DNA of 64,000 nt. It comes from JADHLJ01 sp038118725. Its GTDB lineage: Bacteria > Pseudomonadota > Alphaproteobacteria > Thalassobaculales > Thalassobaculaceae. Position numbers and translations under genes: made by a program. The number at the start of each line of letters is the position of its first letter. Position 1 is the first letter of the stretch. The stretch lies in NCBI GenBank assembly GCA_038118725.1, contig JAYOIK010000015.1, positions 10,052 to 74,051 of the forward strand, given 5' to 3'. This document shows positions 56,801-64,000 of the stretch, one piece after another. Under the pieces are notes generated by a model. It worked only from the letters and a program-made list of their open reading frames with translations, made no database searches and was not told the origin of the DNA.

Positions 56801-57660
56801 GCCGGCTTCCGCATCGTCGCAAGGGCTATACCCAAAAGGCCAATGTCGGCGGGCACAAGGTGTATCTGCGCACCGGTGAGTACGAGGATGGCCGTCTCGG
56901 CGAAATCTTCATCGACATGCACAAGGAGGGCGCGGCCTTCCGCTCGTTGATGAACAGCTTCGCGATCGCGGTCTCGATCGGCCTGCAATACGGCGTGCCG
57001 CTGGAGGAGTATGTCGACTCCTTCACCTTCACCCGCTTCGAGCCCTCGGGCATGGTGACCGGCAACGATGCCATCAAGATGGCGACCTCGATCCTGGATT
57101 ACCTGTTCCGAGAGCTGGCGATCTCCTATCTCGATCGCCACGACCTCAGCCATGTCAACAAGGACGACCTGCAGCCCGACACGGTGGGTGACGCCGACGA
57201 GGAATACGGCGCCATGGAAGCCATGGAAAAGCTGAAGGAAATGGCGAGCCGGGGCTATGTCCGCAACAATCTGGTGGTGCTGCAGGGCGGCGCCAACAAG
57301 GCGACGGGGACCGATAACGCCGCCCCGGTGGCCTCCCAGATGGCGGCCCCGGTCGCGACCCAGGAAGTCGTCGCCCAAGAAGCGATGAGTGAAACGGTGA
57401 TGGCGAGCCCCGAAGCCTCCTCCGCCCCGGCGCAAGGCAACGGCGCCGTTCAAACCGCCCCGTCCAACGGCGCGGCGCAACCGGTGGCGGTCAGCGAGAT
57501 GGTGATGGACGCGGTCGACACCAAGCTGGCGCAAATCCGCGAGGCCCGCATCAAGGGCTACGAGGGAGAGGCTTGCGAGGAATGCGGCAACTTCACCCTG
57601 GTTCGCAACGGCACTTGCATGAAGTGCAACACCTGCGGCGGCACCAGCGGCTGTAGCTGA
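53887..57660 (+). CDS. nrdJ: NrdJ, adenosylcobalamin-dependent (class II) ribonucleotide reductase
   Basis: 1257 residues. The catalytic barrel carries the radical Cys478 in NPCSEYMF, preceded by APNSPQWFNTG and GTGSNFSKLRG. A Val/Glu coiled segment (near 955-970) and basic stretch GRLPHRRKGYTQK follow, then an Ala/Pro/Val-rich linker (about 1140-1205), and a C-terminal CxxC-type tail (CEECGNFT...CMKCNTCGGTSGC) that should reduce the active site. It converts ribonucleotides to deoxyribonucleotides with vitamin B12 and does not need oxygen, suiting low-oxygen growth. It is monocistronic with its own terminator. Confidence 0.95.
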   Translation: MRIERRFTTEKGGAYADIAFRSVTSEIRNPDGSVVFKNDAVEVPADWSQVASDIIAQKYFRKAGIPAIANPVEEEDVPEWLWRMQADDAAIAKLPKDKRTVGETSAKQVFHRLAGTWTYWGWKGGYFDGEGDAKAYYDEMCHMLCRQMAAPNSPQWFNTGLHWAYGIDGPAQGHHYVDYKTGRLTRSKSAYEHPQPHACFIQGVQDDLVNEGGIMDLWVREARLFKYGSGTGSNFSKLRGSGESLSGGGRSSGLMSFLKIGDRAAGAIKSGGTTRRAAKMVTVDIDHPDIEQYIDWKVVEEQKVAALVAGSKLASQHMNAVMKACTEWDGAADGEARFDPKQNRSLKKAIIAARKSMIPENYIQRVIQFAQQGYDRIDFQTYDTDWDSDAYLTVSGQNSNNSVRVSNDFLKAVEAGDSWALVRRTDGEVSNTVDARDLWDKISHAAWACADPGLQYDTTINEWHTCPAGGRIDASNPCSEYMFLDDTACNLASLNLMKFRLEDGRFDIASYEHAVRLWTVTLEIAVMMAQFPSKEIARLSFDYRTLGLGYANIGGLLMAAGHGYDSDEGREICGALTAIMTGVAYATSAEMAGELGAFRCYKDNAAHMLRVIRNHRRAAHGETEGYEGLTILPVPLNAANCPDADLTTAARRAWDKALALGEEHGYRNAQATVIAPTGTIGLVMDCDTTGIEPDFAIVKFKKLAGGGYFKIINHVVPEALRLLGYNEDQIGEITRYAVGHGTLDGAPGINHASLSEKGFGETEIEMLEAAMANAFDIKFAFNKWTLGEAFCTQTLGFSDAQLNDVAFDMLAELGFTKQEIEAANTYVCGAMTVEKAPHLKEEHLPVFDCANVCGRIGTRFLSAESHIRMMAAAQPFISGAISKTINMPNSATVADCANAYMLSWRLAIKANALYRDGSKLSQPLAASLVEDEDDLDEFLEAPVAVKAPVVAERIIERVVEKVVEKERGASRGRLPHRRKGYTQKANVGGHKVYLRTGEYEDGRLGEIFIDMHKEGAAFRSLMNSFAIAVSIGLQYGVPLEEYVDSFTFTRFEPSGMVTGNDAIKMATSILDYLFRELAISYLDRHDLSHVNKDDLQPDTVGDADEEYGAMEAMEKLKEMASRGYVRNNLVVLQGGANKATGTDNAAPVASQMAAPVATQEVVAQEAMSETVMASPEASSAPAQGNGAVQTAPSNGAAQPVAVSEMVMDAVDTKLAQIREARIKGYEGEACEECGNFTLVRNGTCMKCNTCGGTSGCS

Positions 57661-57682
57661 GGGTAACCGGCGAGCGAGCTTG

Positions 57683-57711
57683 AAACGGCGGCCTTCGGGT
57701 CGCCGTTTTTT
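57683..57711 (+). terminator. Rho-independent terminator after nrdJ
   Basis: AAACGGCG-GCC, TTCG loop, GGT-CGCCGTTTTTT: an 11-bp stem (one G-T pair) with a tetraloop and T-run, starting 23 bp after the nrdJ stop. Confidence 0.85.
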
Positions 57712-57750
57712 GTTACAGTGGGAACGGCTCGCAAGCGAAAGTCACCGGAC

Positions 57751-59073
57751 ATGAGTAGAAAGATCTTACGGCTTTCCGTCTGCTACGCGTTTTTCGCGCC
57801 GCTGGTCCTGATGGTCGAGCTCAATATGATCTCCAAGTCGGCGATCCATGCCTTCCTGGCGCGCACGGATACACCGGACGTCACCCTCGCGGGTTTCAAC
57901 GCGGCGTTCACCTTCTATTTCGCCATTACCAGCACGTCCGAGGTCATCGTCGCGCTCAGTCTTTCCTACCTGAAGTCCCGAGCCGATCTGCGACGGATCG
58001 TCCGGTTCACGGCGACCGTGCTTTGCGTGCCCTGGAGCATTGCCCTACTCGCCGTCTTCTCGCCTCTCGGCAACGAAATCTTCGGCGGCTGGTTCGGTCT
58101 GAGCGCCCAAGGCCAACACGAGGCCCGCTGGGCAACCGGAATGCTTGCGTTGAGCGCGCCAGTTCTACTGCTCCGCGGCACGGCCTTCGCCCTGCTCATG
58201 CTGAACCGCAGGACCATCGTCATCACCTGGAGCACCTTCGTGCGGCTTTCCTCGCTGGGTGTATCACTGTTGTTCCTTCCTCTGTTTCTGGAAGGCGCGG
58301 CGATCGGCGCGGCGGCGCTGGTATTCTGCATGGCGTCGGAGACCGTGTTCGCCTGGTGTTTCGCGTGGAAGTATCTCAAGGCGTTGCCCCCAGGCCAGGC
58401 GGCCAAGGGCCTGTTTGGCTCCTATTGGCGGTTCTCCTGGCCGCTGGTCATTAACTCCTCGGCCGAGATGGGGGTCATTTTCGCCATCAACCTGTTTCTC
58501 GGACGGCTACAGGAAGCCGAGTTGGCGATCGCGGCCTTCGGTATCATTCACGGCTTGGTTTCCCTTCTCATGGCGCCGATGCGCAACCTGGCTCAGACCG
58601 CGCAGACGCTGGTGTCCCGACGCGAGGATGTCCGCGTGATCACGGTCTTCATGATGCAGCTCATCGGCGGATTCGTTGTCTTCGCGTTGATTTTGTTTCA
58701 AACACCGCTCCGCGACACGGTCCTACGTGGCGTCATGGGGCTGCCGCCCGCCCTGGCGGCCTATTGCGAGCCGGCGATGGGCCTTGCCTTCACCATGGCC
58801 GTATTCTGGGCTTGCACCGCGCTGTTCCGAGGATTGCTATCAAAAGCGCGAACCACCACAGCGCTCGCGACGGCCGGCATACTGCGAATAGCGACCGCCG
58901 TGATCGCGGGCTCGATCAGCCTGGTACATCCCGAGGTGAATGGCGGCGTGCTGGGAATGATCGCCTGGGTCATGTCCTATGTGGTGGAGTCCTGTCTCAG
59001 CGGTTGGCGTCTGCGTCGGATCGGATGGTTCATTGGGACGGAAGCTGATCGGTCATCCGGGCCCGCATCTTGA
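57751..59073 (+). CDS. MOP/MATE-superfamily membrane protein
   Basis: 440 residues from ATG at 57751 (MSRKILRL); a GTG at 57718 is possible but it is inside the terminator region. About twelve membrane helices, with SEVIVALSLSYL, SAEMGVIFAINLFLGRLQEAELAIAAFG and a long loop-free core as in flippases for drugs, lipids or polysaccharide units. No substrate can be assigned. Its 3' end overlaps the convergent ketopantoate-reductase-like gene by 44 bp. Confidence 0.75.
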   Translation: MSRKILRLSVCYAFFAPLVLMVELNMISKSAIHAFLARTDTPDVTLAGFNAAFTFYFAITSTSEVIVALSLSYLKSRADLRRIVRFTATVLCVPWSIALLAVFSPLGNEIFGGWFGLSAQGQHEARWATGMLALSAPVLLLRGTAFALLMLNRRTIVITWSTFVRLSSLGVSLLFLPLFLEGAAIGAAALVFCMASETVFAWCFAWKYLKALPPGQAAKGLFGSYWRFSWPLVINSSAEMGVIFAINLFLGRLQEAELAIAAFGIIHGLVSLLMAPMRNLAQTAQTLVSRREDVRVITVFMMQLIGGFVVFALILFQTPLRDTVLRGVMGLPPALAAYCEPAMGLAFTMAVFWACTALFRGLLSKARTTTALATAGILRIATAVIAGSISLVHPEVNGGVLGMIAWVMSYVVESCLSGWRLRRIGWFIGTEADRSSGPAS

Positions 59074-60019
59074 TCAAGGCAAGCACCGTGTCGACCGTCG
59101 GCGTGGCCACCCCGGCCAGCGCCGCCATCTCCGCCGCCGCGCCGATGATAGGGATGATCTCCATCGACCTTCCCCGCTCCAGGTCCTGCAGCATCGAGGT
59201 TTTGTGAAATCCGGCGCCGTCGCGCGTTGACTTGATCCGCGCGTCGATCAGGTCTCCGGGATCGGAACCGAGCGCCGCGCCGACCGAGAGCACTTCGGCC
59301 ATCAGGCGCCGCAGCAAGGCTTGCATCTCCGGGTCGTCGACCATCGCCCCGGTGTGAGCCAAGGTCAGGGCGCTGGTCGGGTTATAGGCGACGTTGCCCA
59401 TGAGCTTGACCCAGATGTCCTTGCGAATATCCGAACTTACGCGGCACTCGATCCCGGACGCCTCGACCGCCGCGCGAAAGCGTTCACAGCGCTCGGAATT
59501 CGAGCCGTCGGGCTCGCCGATCCGATATCGGTAGGACGCGCTGGCCGACTTGATGACCCCGGGCTCGATAACCTCGCTCGCGACATAGGTGATACAGGCG
59601 ATGGCGCGTTCCGGCCCGATGCCGTTCCATTGTTTGTCATCCGGGTCGACAGCCTTGATCCGATGGTTTTCCAAGGCGCCGGGAAGCTTGTAAAAATACC
59701 ACCAGGGAACCCCGTTCATCGCCGTCGCGACCGTCGTCTCCGGCCCTAGCAAGGGCTGCATCGCGTCGACGACGCCGGGTGCCTGATAGGATTTCAAGGA
59801 CATGACCACGAAGTCCTGCGGGCCCAGGGTCGATGGATCATCGGTCACCCTCGGATGCGTGACGAAGGTCTCGTCGCGGGTGATCTGTTTCAGGCCATGC
59901 GCGCGCATGGCTTCCAGATGTGGGCCTCGGGCAACAAGGCTGACGGCATAGCCTTGCCGGCTCATCATCGCGCCCAGATGCCCGCCGATCGCACCTGCCC
60001 CGTAAATCGTGATCTTCAT
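59030..60019 (-). CDS. Ketopantoate reductase (PanE/ApbA)-family protein
   Basis: 329 residues. N-terminal Rossmann motif YGAGAIGGHLGAM; RGPHLEAMRAHGLK fits the NADP-binding part; C-terminal helical domain with the conserved Lys in DIWVKLMGNVAYNPTSAL. The family reduces 2-oxo acids, ketopantoate being the known substrate for CoA synthesis. In catabolic neighbourhoods it often acts on another substrate. It stands between two genes on the opposite strand. Confidence 0.87.
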   Translation of the reverse strand: MKITIYGAGAIGGHLGAMMSRQGYAVSLVARGPHLEAMRAHGLKQITRDETFVTHPRVTDDPSTLGPQDFVVMSLKSYQAPGVVDAMQPLLGPETTVATAMNGVPWWYFYKLPGALENHRIKAVDPDDKQWNGIGPERAIACITYVASEVIEPGVIKSASASYRYRIGEPDGSNSERCERFRAAVEASGIECRVSSDIRKDIWVKLMGNVAYNPTSALTLAHTGAMVDDPEMQALLRRLMAEVLSVGAALGSDPGDLIDARIKSTRDGAGFHKTSMLQDLERGRSMEIIPIIGAAAEMAALAGVATPTVDTVLALIKMRARMTDQLPSQ

Positions 60020-60127
60020 GGCTTCACCAGCCCCCGGCTTTCCATTTCGTTCCCCAATGGTAAGCTATTCGAAGATCGTGGGCATCCGCTTGTCGATCGT
60101 CGCCAACCAACGGCATATGGCGCGCTC

Positions 60128-60616
60128 ATGTCTGCCCAAATCCAGCGTCCAGAAGAGATGGGTGAAACCATCGCCTGGTTATTCGATTTCTGGCTATCCA
60201 GATTCGATGGTGAGCGGCGCCCCCGAAAAAGCGATATGGACGCGTTGGAAATCGGCACCCGCAACCCTGGAATATTGCGCCATCTATGCCTTTACGACGT
60301 TCAACGAAACCCGTATCGCTTTCTCTATCGTCTGGTCGGCGGGGCAATTCCCGACGCCGGTGGCCTCGCCAGGCCCGGACTTCATATCGACGAAGTCGAT
60401 AGATCCGGACTCGTCGACGCCGAGCTGATCAAGGTCTGCGAGACCGGACAGCCCTGGCACAAGAACGGCCCCTCGATGATCCAGCATCGCACCGATATCG
60501 CCGCGATCGAGGCCTTGACCGTGCCCCTGAACGGCGAGACCGATAGGATCGATTTTCTTATGTCCTGTTCCGTCTATCACTGGGAAAAGGGATACGCTCC
60601 CGGCGGGTCCTTGTAG
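60128..60616 (+). CDS. PAS_5-type sensory domain protein
   Basis: 162 residues from ATG at 60128. Sequence matches the small PAS-like proteins common in alphaproteobacteria: FWLSRFDGERRPRKSDMDALEIG, LYDVQRNPYRFLYRLVG, IDEVDRSGLVDAELIK, with the fold ending in DFLMSCSVYHWEKGY. No output domain, so it would act by binding a partner or ligand. The upstream open frame is antisense to the ketopantoate reductase-like gene and not real. Confidence 0.75.
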   Translation: MSAQIQRPEEMGETIAWLFDFWLSRFDGERRPRKSDMDALEIGTRNPGILRHLCLYDVQRNPYRFLYRLVGGAIPDAGGLARPGLHIDEVDRSGLVDAELIKVCETGQPWHKNGPSMIQHRTDIAAIEALTVPLNGETDRIDFLMSCSVYHWEKGYAPGGSL

Positions 60617-60638
60617 ATTATTCCCCGTTTGCCGGCGA

Positions 60639-62345
60639 TCAATGGCCCGCCAGTATCGCGTCGGAGATCTTCTCGGCCGTCATTAGAACCGGGAAGTTCG
60701 TGTTCGCGCACGGCACCACCGGGAACACCGAGGCATCGCAAACCCTCAGCCCGTCGATCCCCTTCACCCGGCCGGCCGTATCGACCACCGACATCGGGTC
60801 ATCGGCGCGCCCCATGCGGCAGGAACACGAGGCGTGCCAGACGCCGACCGCACCCTTGCGCACGAACTCCTCCATCTTTTCCTCGTCCTCCAGGACATCC
60901 TTCATCGTGTAGGAGTCGACAACGAATTTATCCATCAGGAAATTGCGCAATGGCTTGGGGCCGTCGAGCAGTTTGGCGGCGAGCCCGGTAAACATCTCGT
61001 TGAAGGTGGTCTTGGTGCCGAACTGGCGCACCTTGTCGCCCCAGACCGCCGGGAAAGCGCGACTTGAAACCTTGGCCATCTTGGGATGCTCATGCACCTT
61101 GGCCATCAGGCGAACGCCTTCCATCAGACGATCCAGGTCGCGCTTGTCCGAAAGCAGGTTGAAGTCGACGCTGGGCTCGTCACGCCAATCCTTGCTGGTC
61201 AGGGTCACCTCGCCGGTTTCGGAATAGGTCTTGTTGACGAAAATGATCATCGAGCCGAACTGCTTGCCGACCTCGTGCCAGAAGGATTTGCTGGCCGCCG
61301 CCACGAACATGTCGCCCTGGCGCGCCTCCGGGATTTGCGAGGTGTATCGGAGGCCAACCATCAGATGCCGCCGCGTGAAATCCCCCATCCGCGCGAAAGG
61401 TTCCAGAAAAGCCGCGACCGCGATCGAGGGATGATCCATCAGACGCTGACCGACACCCGGCAGATTGTTGCGTACCTCGATCCCTAGATCGTGCAGATGC
61501 CCCGCCGGCCCGATCCCGGCGCGCAGCAAATGCGCCGGCGAATGGATGGCGCCGGAGGAAAGAATCACCTCATTGGCGCGAAACTCGGTTTCCTTGCCCT
61601 CGACCCGCGCCTTTACGCCGACGCATTTCGTCCCCTCGAACAACAGCTCGGTAACCTGGGTGAAGGTCGAGATATGCAGGTTTTCACGCATCCGAGTGCC
61701 GGGATCGAGATAGCCGATCGCCGCCGAAACCCGGCGCTCGAAGGCATTTGAAATGGTGATCGGGAAATGCCCGTCCACGAACTCGCCGTTCTGATCGGGA
61801 AGATACTGGTATCCCATCTCGGCATAGACCTCGGCGATCGCCTTGGCGTGCTCGCTCCAGAGGTCGGGGAAGATCCGGCGGACCGGGATGCGGCCTTCCT
61901 TGCCGTGTAGCGGGCCCTCGAAATCCATGTCGCGCTCAACCTTCTTGAAGTAAGGCAGCACGCTGTCCCAGTTCCAGCCATCGGCGCCGCGTTCCTCCCA
62001 CTCATCGAAGTCCGCGGGCGCGCCACGATTGGCCATCTGACCGTTGATCGAAGAGCCGCCGCCAAGGATCCGCGCCTGCTCGTAAACCCGCTTGGGCGGC
62101 TTCTTCTCCTCGGGGTTGTTGTGCGAGATGACCTCGGTCGTCACCTTGAGATCGGTCCAGGTGAAGTTGGGGTTGAGATAGGCGAGGCCTGGATAGCTAT
62201 CGAGAACCTCCTCCGGCACCTTGCCATGGGGCGTGTCCTGACCCGCCTCGCAAAGCAGGACCTTGTTACTGCTTTTCGCCGATAGCCGATTGGCCAGCAC
62301 CGAGCCGGCGGAGCCCCCGCCGACGATGATGTAGTCGTAGATCAT
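60639..62345 (-). CDS. GMC-family FAD-dependent oxidoreductase
   Basis: 568 residues from ATG at 62345 (GGGAGGGAA upstream). FAD motif YDYIIVGGGSAGSVLANRLS at the N-terminus; GMC signature SSGAIHSPAHLLRAGIGP mid-protein; active-site His in VGVWHASCSCRMG and Asn in NTNFPVLM at the C-terminus. It oxidises alcohols such as choline or long-chain alcohols; not a confirmed BetA since the neighbours differ. Acyl-CoA dehydrogenase and LLM genes follow upstream on the same strand (43-bp and 17-bp gaps), forming an operon. Confidence 0.9.
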   Translation of the reverse strand: MIYDYIIVGGGSAGSVLANRLSAKSSNKVLLCEAGQDTPHGKVPEEVLDSYPGLAYLNPNFTWTDLKVTTEVISHNNPEEKKPPKRVYEQARILGGGSSINGQMANRGAPADFDEWEERGADGWNWDSVLPYFKKVERDMDFEGPLHGKEGRIPVRRIFPDLWSEHAKAIAEVYAEMGYQYLPDQNGEFVDGHFPITISNAFERRVSAAIGYLDPGTRMRENLHISTFTQVTELLFEGTKCVGVKARVEGKETEFRANEVILSSGAIHSPAHLLRAGIGPAGHLHDLGIEVRNNLPGVGQRLMDHPSIAVAAFLEPFARMGDFTRRHLMVGLRYTSQIPEARQGDMFVAAASKSFWHEVGKQFGSMIIFVNKTYSETGEVTLTSKDWRDEPSVDFNLLSDKRDLDRLMEGVRLMAKVHEHPKMAKVSSRAFPAVWGDKVRQFGTKTTFNEMFTGLAAKLLDGPKPLRNFLMDKFVVDSYTMKDVLEDEEKMEEFVRKGAVGVWHASCSCRMGRADDPMSVVDTAGRVKGIDGLRVCDASVFPVVPCANTNFPVLMTAEKISDAILAGH

Positions 62346-62388
62346 ATTGCTTCCCTCCCCCGAACGACGCGCCGAACCAACGGGGATT

Positions 62389-63528
62389 TTACAGCCCCAA
62401 TCCGCGCGCGATGATGTTGCGCTGGATCTCGCTGGTGCCCTCGCCGATGACATAGACCAAGGCGTCGCGATGGTAGCGGCCCACGGGATAGTCTCGCATG
62501 ATCCCGGCGCCGCCGTGTATCCGTATGGCGTTTTCGGTCGCCCGAAGCGCCGTCTCCGAGGCGATCAGCTTGGCCTTCGACGCGGTCGCCGCGTCAAGGG
62601 TACCCTGATCGACCCGCCAGGCGCCGTGATAGACGATCCATCGCGCCGCCTCGATATCGGCGGCCATGTCGGCGAGCTTGTGCTGTATGGCCTGAAAGTC
62701 GCTTACCCGCCGGCTGCCGATTTGCCGGTCCTGGGCATAGGCGAGCGAAGCGTCCAGCGCCGCGCGCGCGATCCCGACCGTGTTCGCGGCGACACCGATC
62801 CGGTTCTCCGAGAGTGAGTCGAGAATGACCGGATAGGTCCCGGTCTCGCCCTCTAGCAGACAATCATCCGGCACGAACGCGTCGTCGATATGGATCAAAC
62901 CGGTTTCCGAGGCGCGGATGCCTTCCTTCTTGAGGCTGGTGATATCGAAGCCCTCGTTTGGAAGTTCCACGATGAACAGGCTTATCGCACCGGCGGTAAG
63001 CGCGGCGTCGGTTCGGGCGGCTAAGAGAATGAAATCGGCGATCGGCGAATTGGTGATGTACATCTTCGAACCATTGAGCCGCCAGCCGCCATCGACCTTT
63101 TCGGCGCGGGTTTTTAGGCCTCGAACGTTGGAGCCAACATCGGGCTCGCTCAAGCCGAAGGCCGCGATCTTGTCCCCGGCCAGCGCGGGCCGGAAAAATC
63201 GTTGTTTCTGATCCTCGGTACCGGCCCGCCAGATCGGCCAGATCCCGAGATGGGTATGCGCCGACCAGGCCGAGGCGAAACCTTGACTGACGGCGCTCAT
63301 CTCCTCGCGGATCAGACAGTCCGTGACCTTGTCCATCCCCGCGCCGCCATCGGCTTCCGGGTAACGCACCCCGAGCAGACCGATCTCGCCCCATTTGCGG
63401 AACAATTCGCGCGGAAAGATCTCGGTTTCGTCGGCCTCTTGCGCGAGTGGCGCGATTTCGGCCTCGCAAAAACGGCGCACCATGTCGCGTACCCGTTCCT
63501 GCTCCTCGGTGAAGGAAAAATCGAGCAT
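62389..63528 (-). CDS. Acyl-CoA dehydrogenase family protein
   Basis: 379 residues, normal length. FAD/substrate segments FGLSEPDVGSNVRGLKT and YITNSPIADF, the SENRIGVAANTVGIARAALD region, and GEGTSEIQRNIIARG at the C-terminus with the catalytic Glu of the short/medium-chain class. It introduces a 2,3-double bond into an acyl-CoA. In the block with GMC and LLM genes it may process a product of an oxidised side chain. Confidence 0.9.
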   Translation of the reverse strand: MLDFSFTEEQERVRDMVRRFCEAEIAPLAQEADETEIFPRELFRKWGEIGLLGVRYPEADGGAGMDKVTDCLIREEMSAVSQGFASAWSAHTHLGIWPIWRAGTEDQKQRFFRPALAGDKIAAFGLSEPDVGSNVRGLKTRAEKVDGGWRLNGSKMYITNSPIADFILLAARTDAALTAGAISLFIVELPNEGFDITSLKKEGIRASETGLIHIDDAFVPDDCLLEGETGTYPVILDSLSENRIGVAANTVGIARAALDASLAYAQDRQIGSRRVSDFQAIQHKLADMAADIEAARWIVYHGAWRVDQGTLDAATASKAKLIASETALRATENAIRIHGGAGIMRDYPVGRYHRDALVYVIGEGTSEIQRNIIARGLGL

Positions 63529-63545
63529 TCAAGCCTCTCGGAGAT

Positions 63546-64000
63546 CTAACTGGGAATGGGGTTTCGCAAACCGGCCTCATGCATCAAGGGCCAGACCGCC
63601 TCGCGGAAATAGGCGAGATCGGGCAGGAAGTCGAAGAAGTTGATCTGAACCCCGTCAACCCCCGCCGTCTTCAGTTTCACCATCCAATCAACGATAGTTT
63701 GAGCCGAGCCGACGAGGTGCACATTGCCACCGACGGCCCAATTCTCGATACTGTGCCCCTTCCACGAGGACTGGTCGCCGCCCATGAAATCGGCGACGAA
63801 ATTTCCGACCGCCGTCTCATCGCGCTCCGCGAGAATCCGGTCACGCCAGGCCCAGGCCTCGGCATCGGTCGGGCGGCAGATCACGTGCGGGTTCAGCATG
63901 ACGCGCATATCCCGGCCCTTGGCGGCGGCCAGCTCCTTGATCCGCCCGATATGATCCGGTAGCGACTCGCGCGCCTTTTCCGGGTCGGCGCCGGCGGGGG
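63546..64000 (-). CDS. LLM-class flavin-dependent monooxygenase, C-terminal part
   Basis: The frame is open to the right edge, so the start is outside the window; about 151 residues are seen. MLNPHVICRPTDAEAWAW and VHLVGSAQTIVDWMVKLKTAGVDGVQINFFDF match the C-terminal half of the dimethyl-sulfone monooxygenase (SfnG)-like LLM group. These oxidise sulfones or related compounds with reduced FMN. It is the furthest-upstream visible gene of the LLM - acyl-CoA dehydrogenase - GMC operon. Confidence 0.8.
   Translation of the reverse strand, partial: PAGADPEKARESLPDHIGRIKELAAAKGRDMRVMLNPHVICRPTDAEAWAWRDRILAERDETAVGNFVADFMGGDQSSWKGHSIENWAVGGNVHLVGSAQTIVDWMVKLKTAGVDGVQINFFDFLPDLAYFREAVWPLMHEAGLRNPIPS

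Overview
The window reads as a chromosomal segment of a high-GC alphaproteobacterium, most likely a free-living, motile, Rhodospirillales-like organism. The support is a PstA with the long N-terminal domain typical of the class, an NDUFA12-type complex I accessory subunit, the aroQ-accB-accC-aat / DUF2155-mlaD-NDUFA12 neighbourhood, Bpt and Aat leucyl-transferases, class II ribonucleotide reductase (NrdJ), and catabolic genes rich in flavin and iron oxygenases. Species cannot be named from the sequence alone. I see no prophage, transposase, CRISPR array or plasmid function. It looks like core chromosome interleaved with accessory catabolic blocks.

Layout. 1-391: 3' part of a hemerythrin-like protein. 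453-6535 (minus): phosphate-starvation locus in the order phoR - Pho box - pstS - pstC - pstA - pstB - phoB, without phoU in its usual slot. 6593-13771: three SDR dehydrogenases, SurE, a two-subunit Rieske oxygenase, a beta carbonic anhydrase and a TauD-type oxygenase. 14149-21659: Baeyer-Villiger-type monooxygenase, amidase, luciferase-like oxidoreductase, tRNA-Val(CAC), two PhyH-type oxygenases and a secreted YHS protein. 21669-28354: two histidine kinases without adjacent regulators, an M20 amidohydrolase, a cupin, an isopenicillin-N-synthase-like oxygenase translationally coupled to the second kinase, and a small outer-membrane protein. 28672-34299: threonine ammonia-lyase, flavin reductase, motAB, bpt and a YqeY-like protein. 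34521-39553: carA-carB and greA. 39853-48001: glycosyltransferase, UbiD-like decarboxylase, cupin, atypical acyl-CoA ligase, orphan TRAP binding protein, kynureninase and a PhzF-family enzyme. 48096-53416: aroQ, accB, accC, aat, with DUF2155, MlaD and NDUFA12 genes on the other strand, then an EamA permease. 53417-57660: AT-rich leader and nrdJ. 57751-64000: MOP/MATE-type membrane protein, ketopantoate-reductase-like enzyme, PAS protein, GMC oxidoreductase, acyl-CoA dehydrogenase and a partial LLM monooxygenase.

How the genes fit together. PhoR/PhoB would sense and respond to low phosphate through the 11-bp-periodic box ahead of pstS, driving PstSCAB. AccB and AccC supply the biotin half of acetyl-CoA carboxylase, and AroQ feeds aromatic synthesis. 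Bpt and Aat are the two leucyl-transferases of the bacterial N-degron pathway. Much of the rest is an oxidative toolkit: Rieske, TauD, two PhyH, IPNS-like, BVMO and LLM enzymes, two cupins, GMC and ACAD. It suggests degradation of varied organic compounds, but no single complete pathway can be assigned.

I did not find a clear-cut new defence or mobile system. The points most worth checking are the missing phoU with a short PstC behind a 15-bp intercistronic hairpin, a dispersed hairpin repeat with a compensatory base change, a kinase-oxygenase ATGA-coupled pair, a threonine ammonia-lyase with a lost stop codon, an acyl-CoA ligase lacking the usual P-loop beside kynureninase and PhzF genes, and the AT-rich direct-repeat leader of nrdJ.
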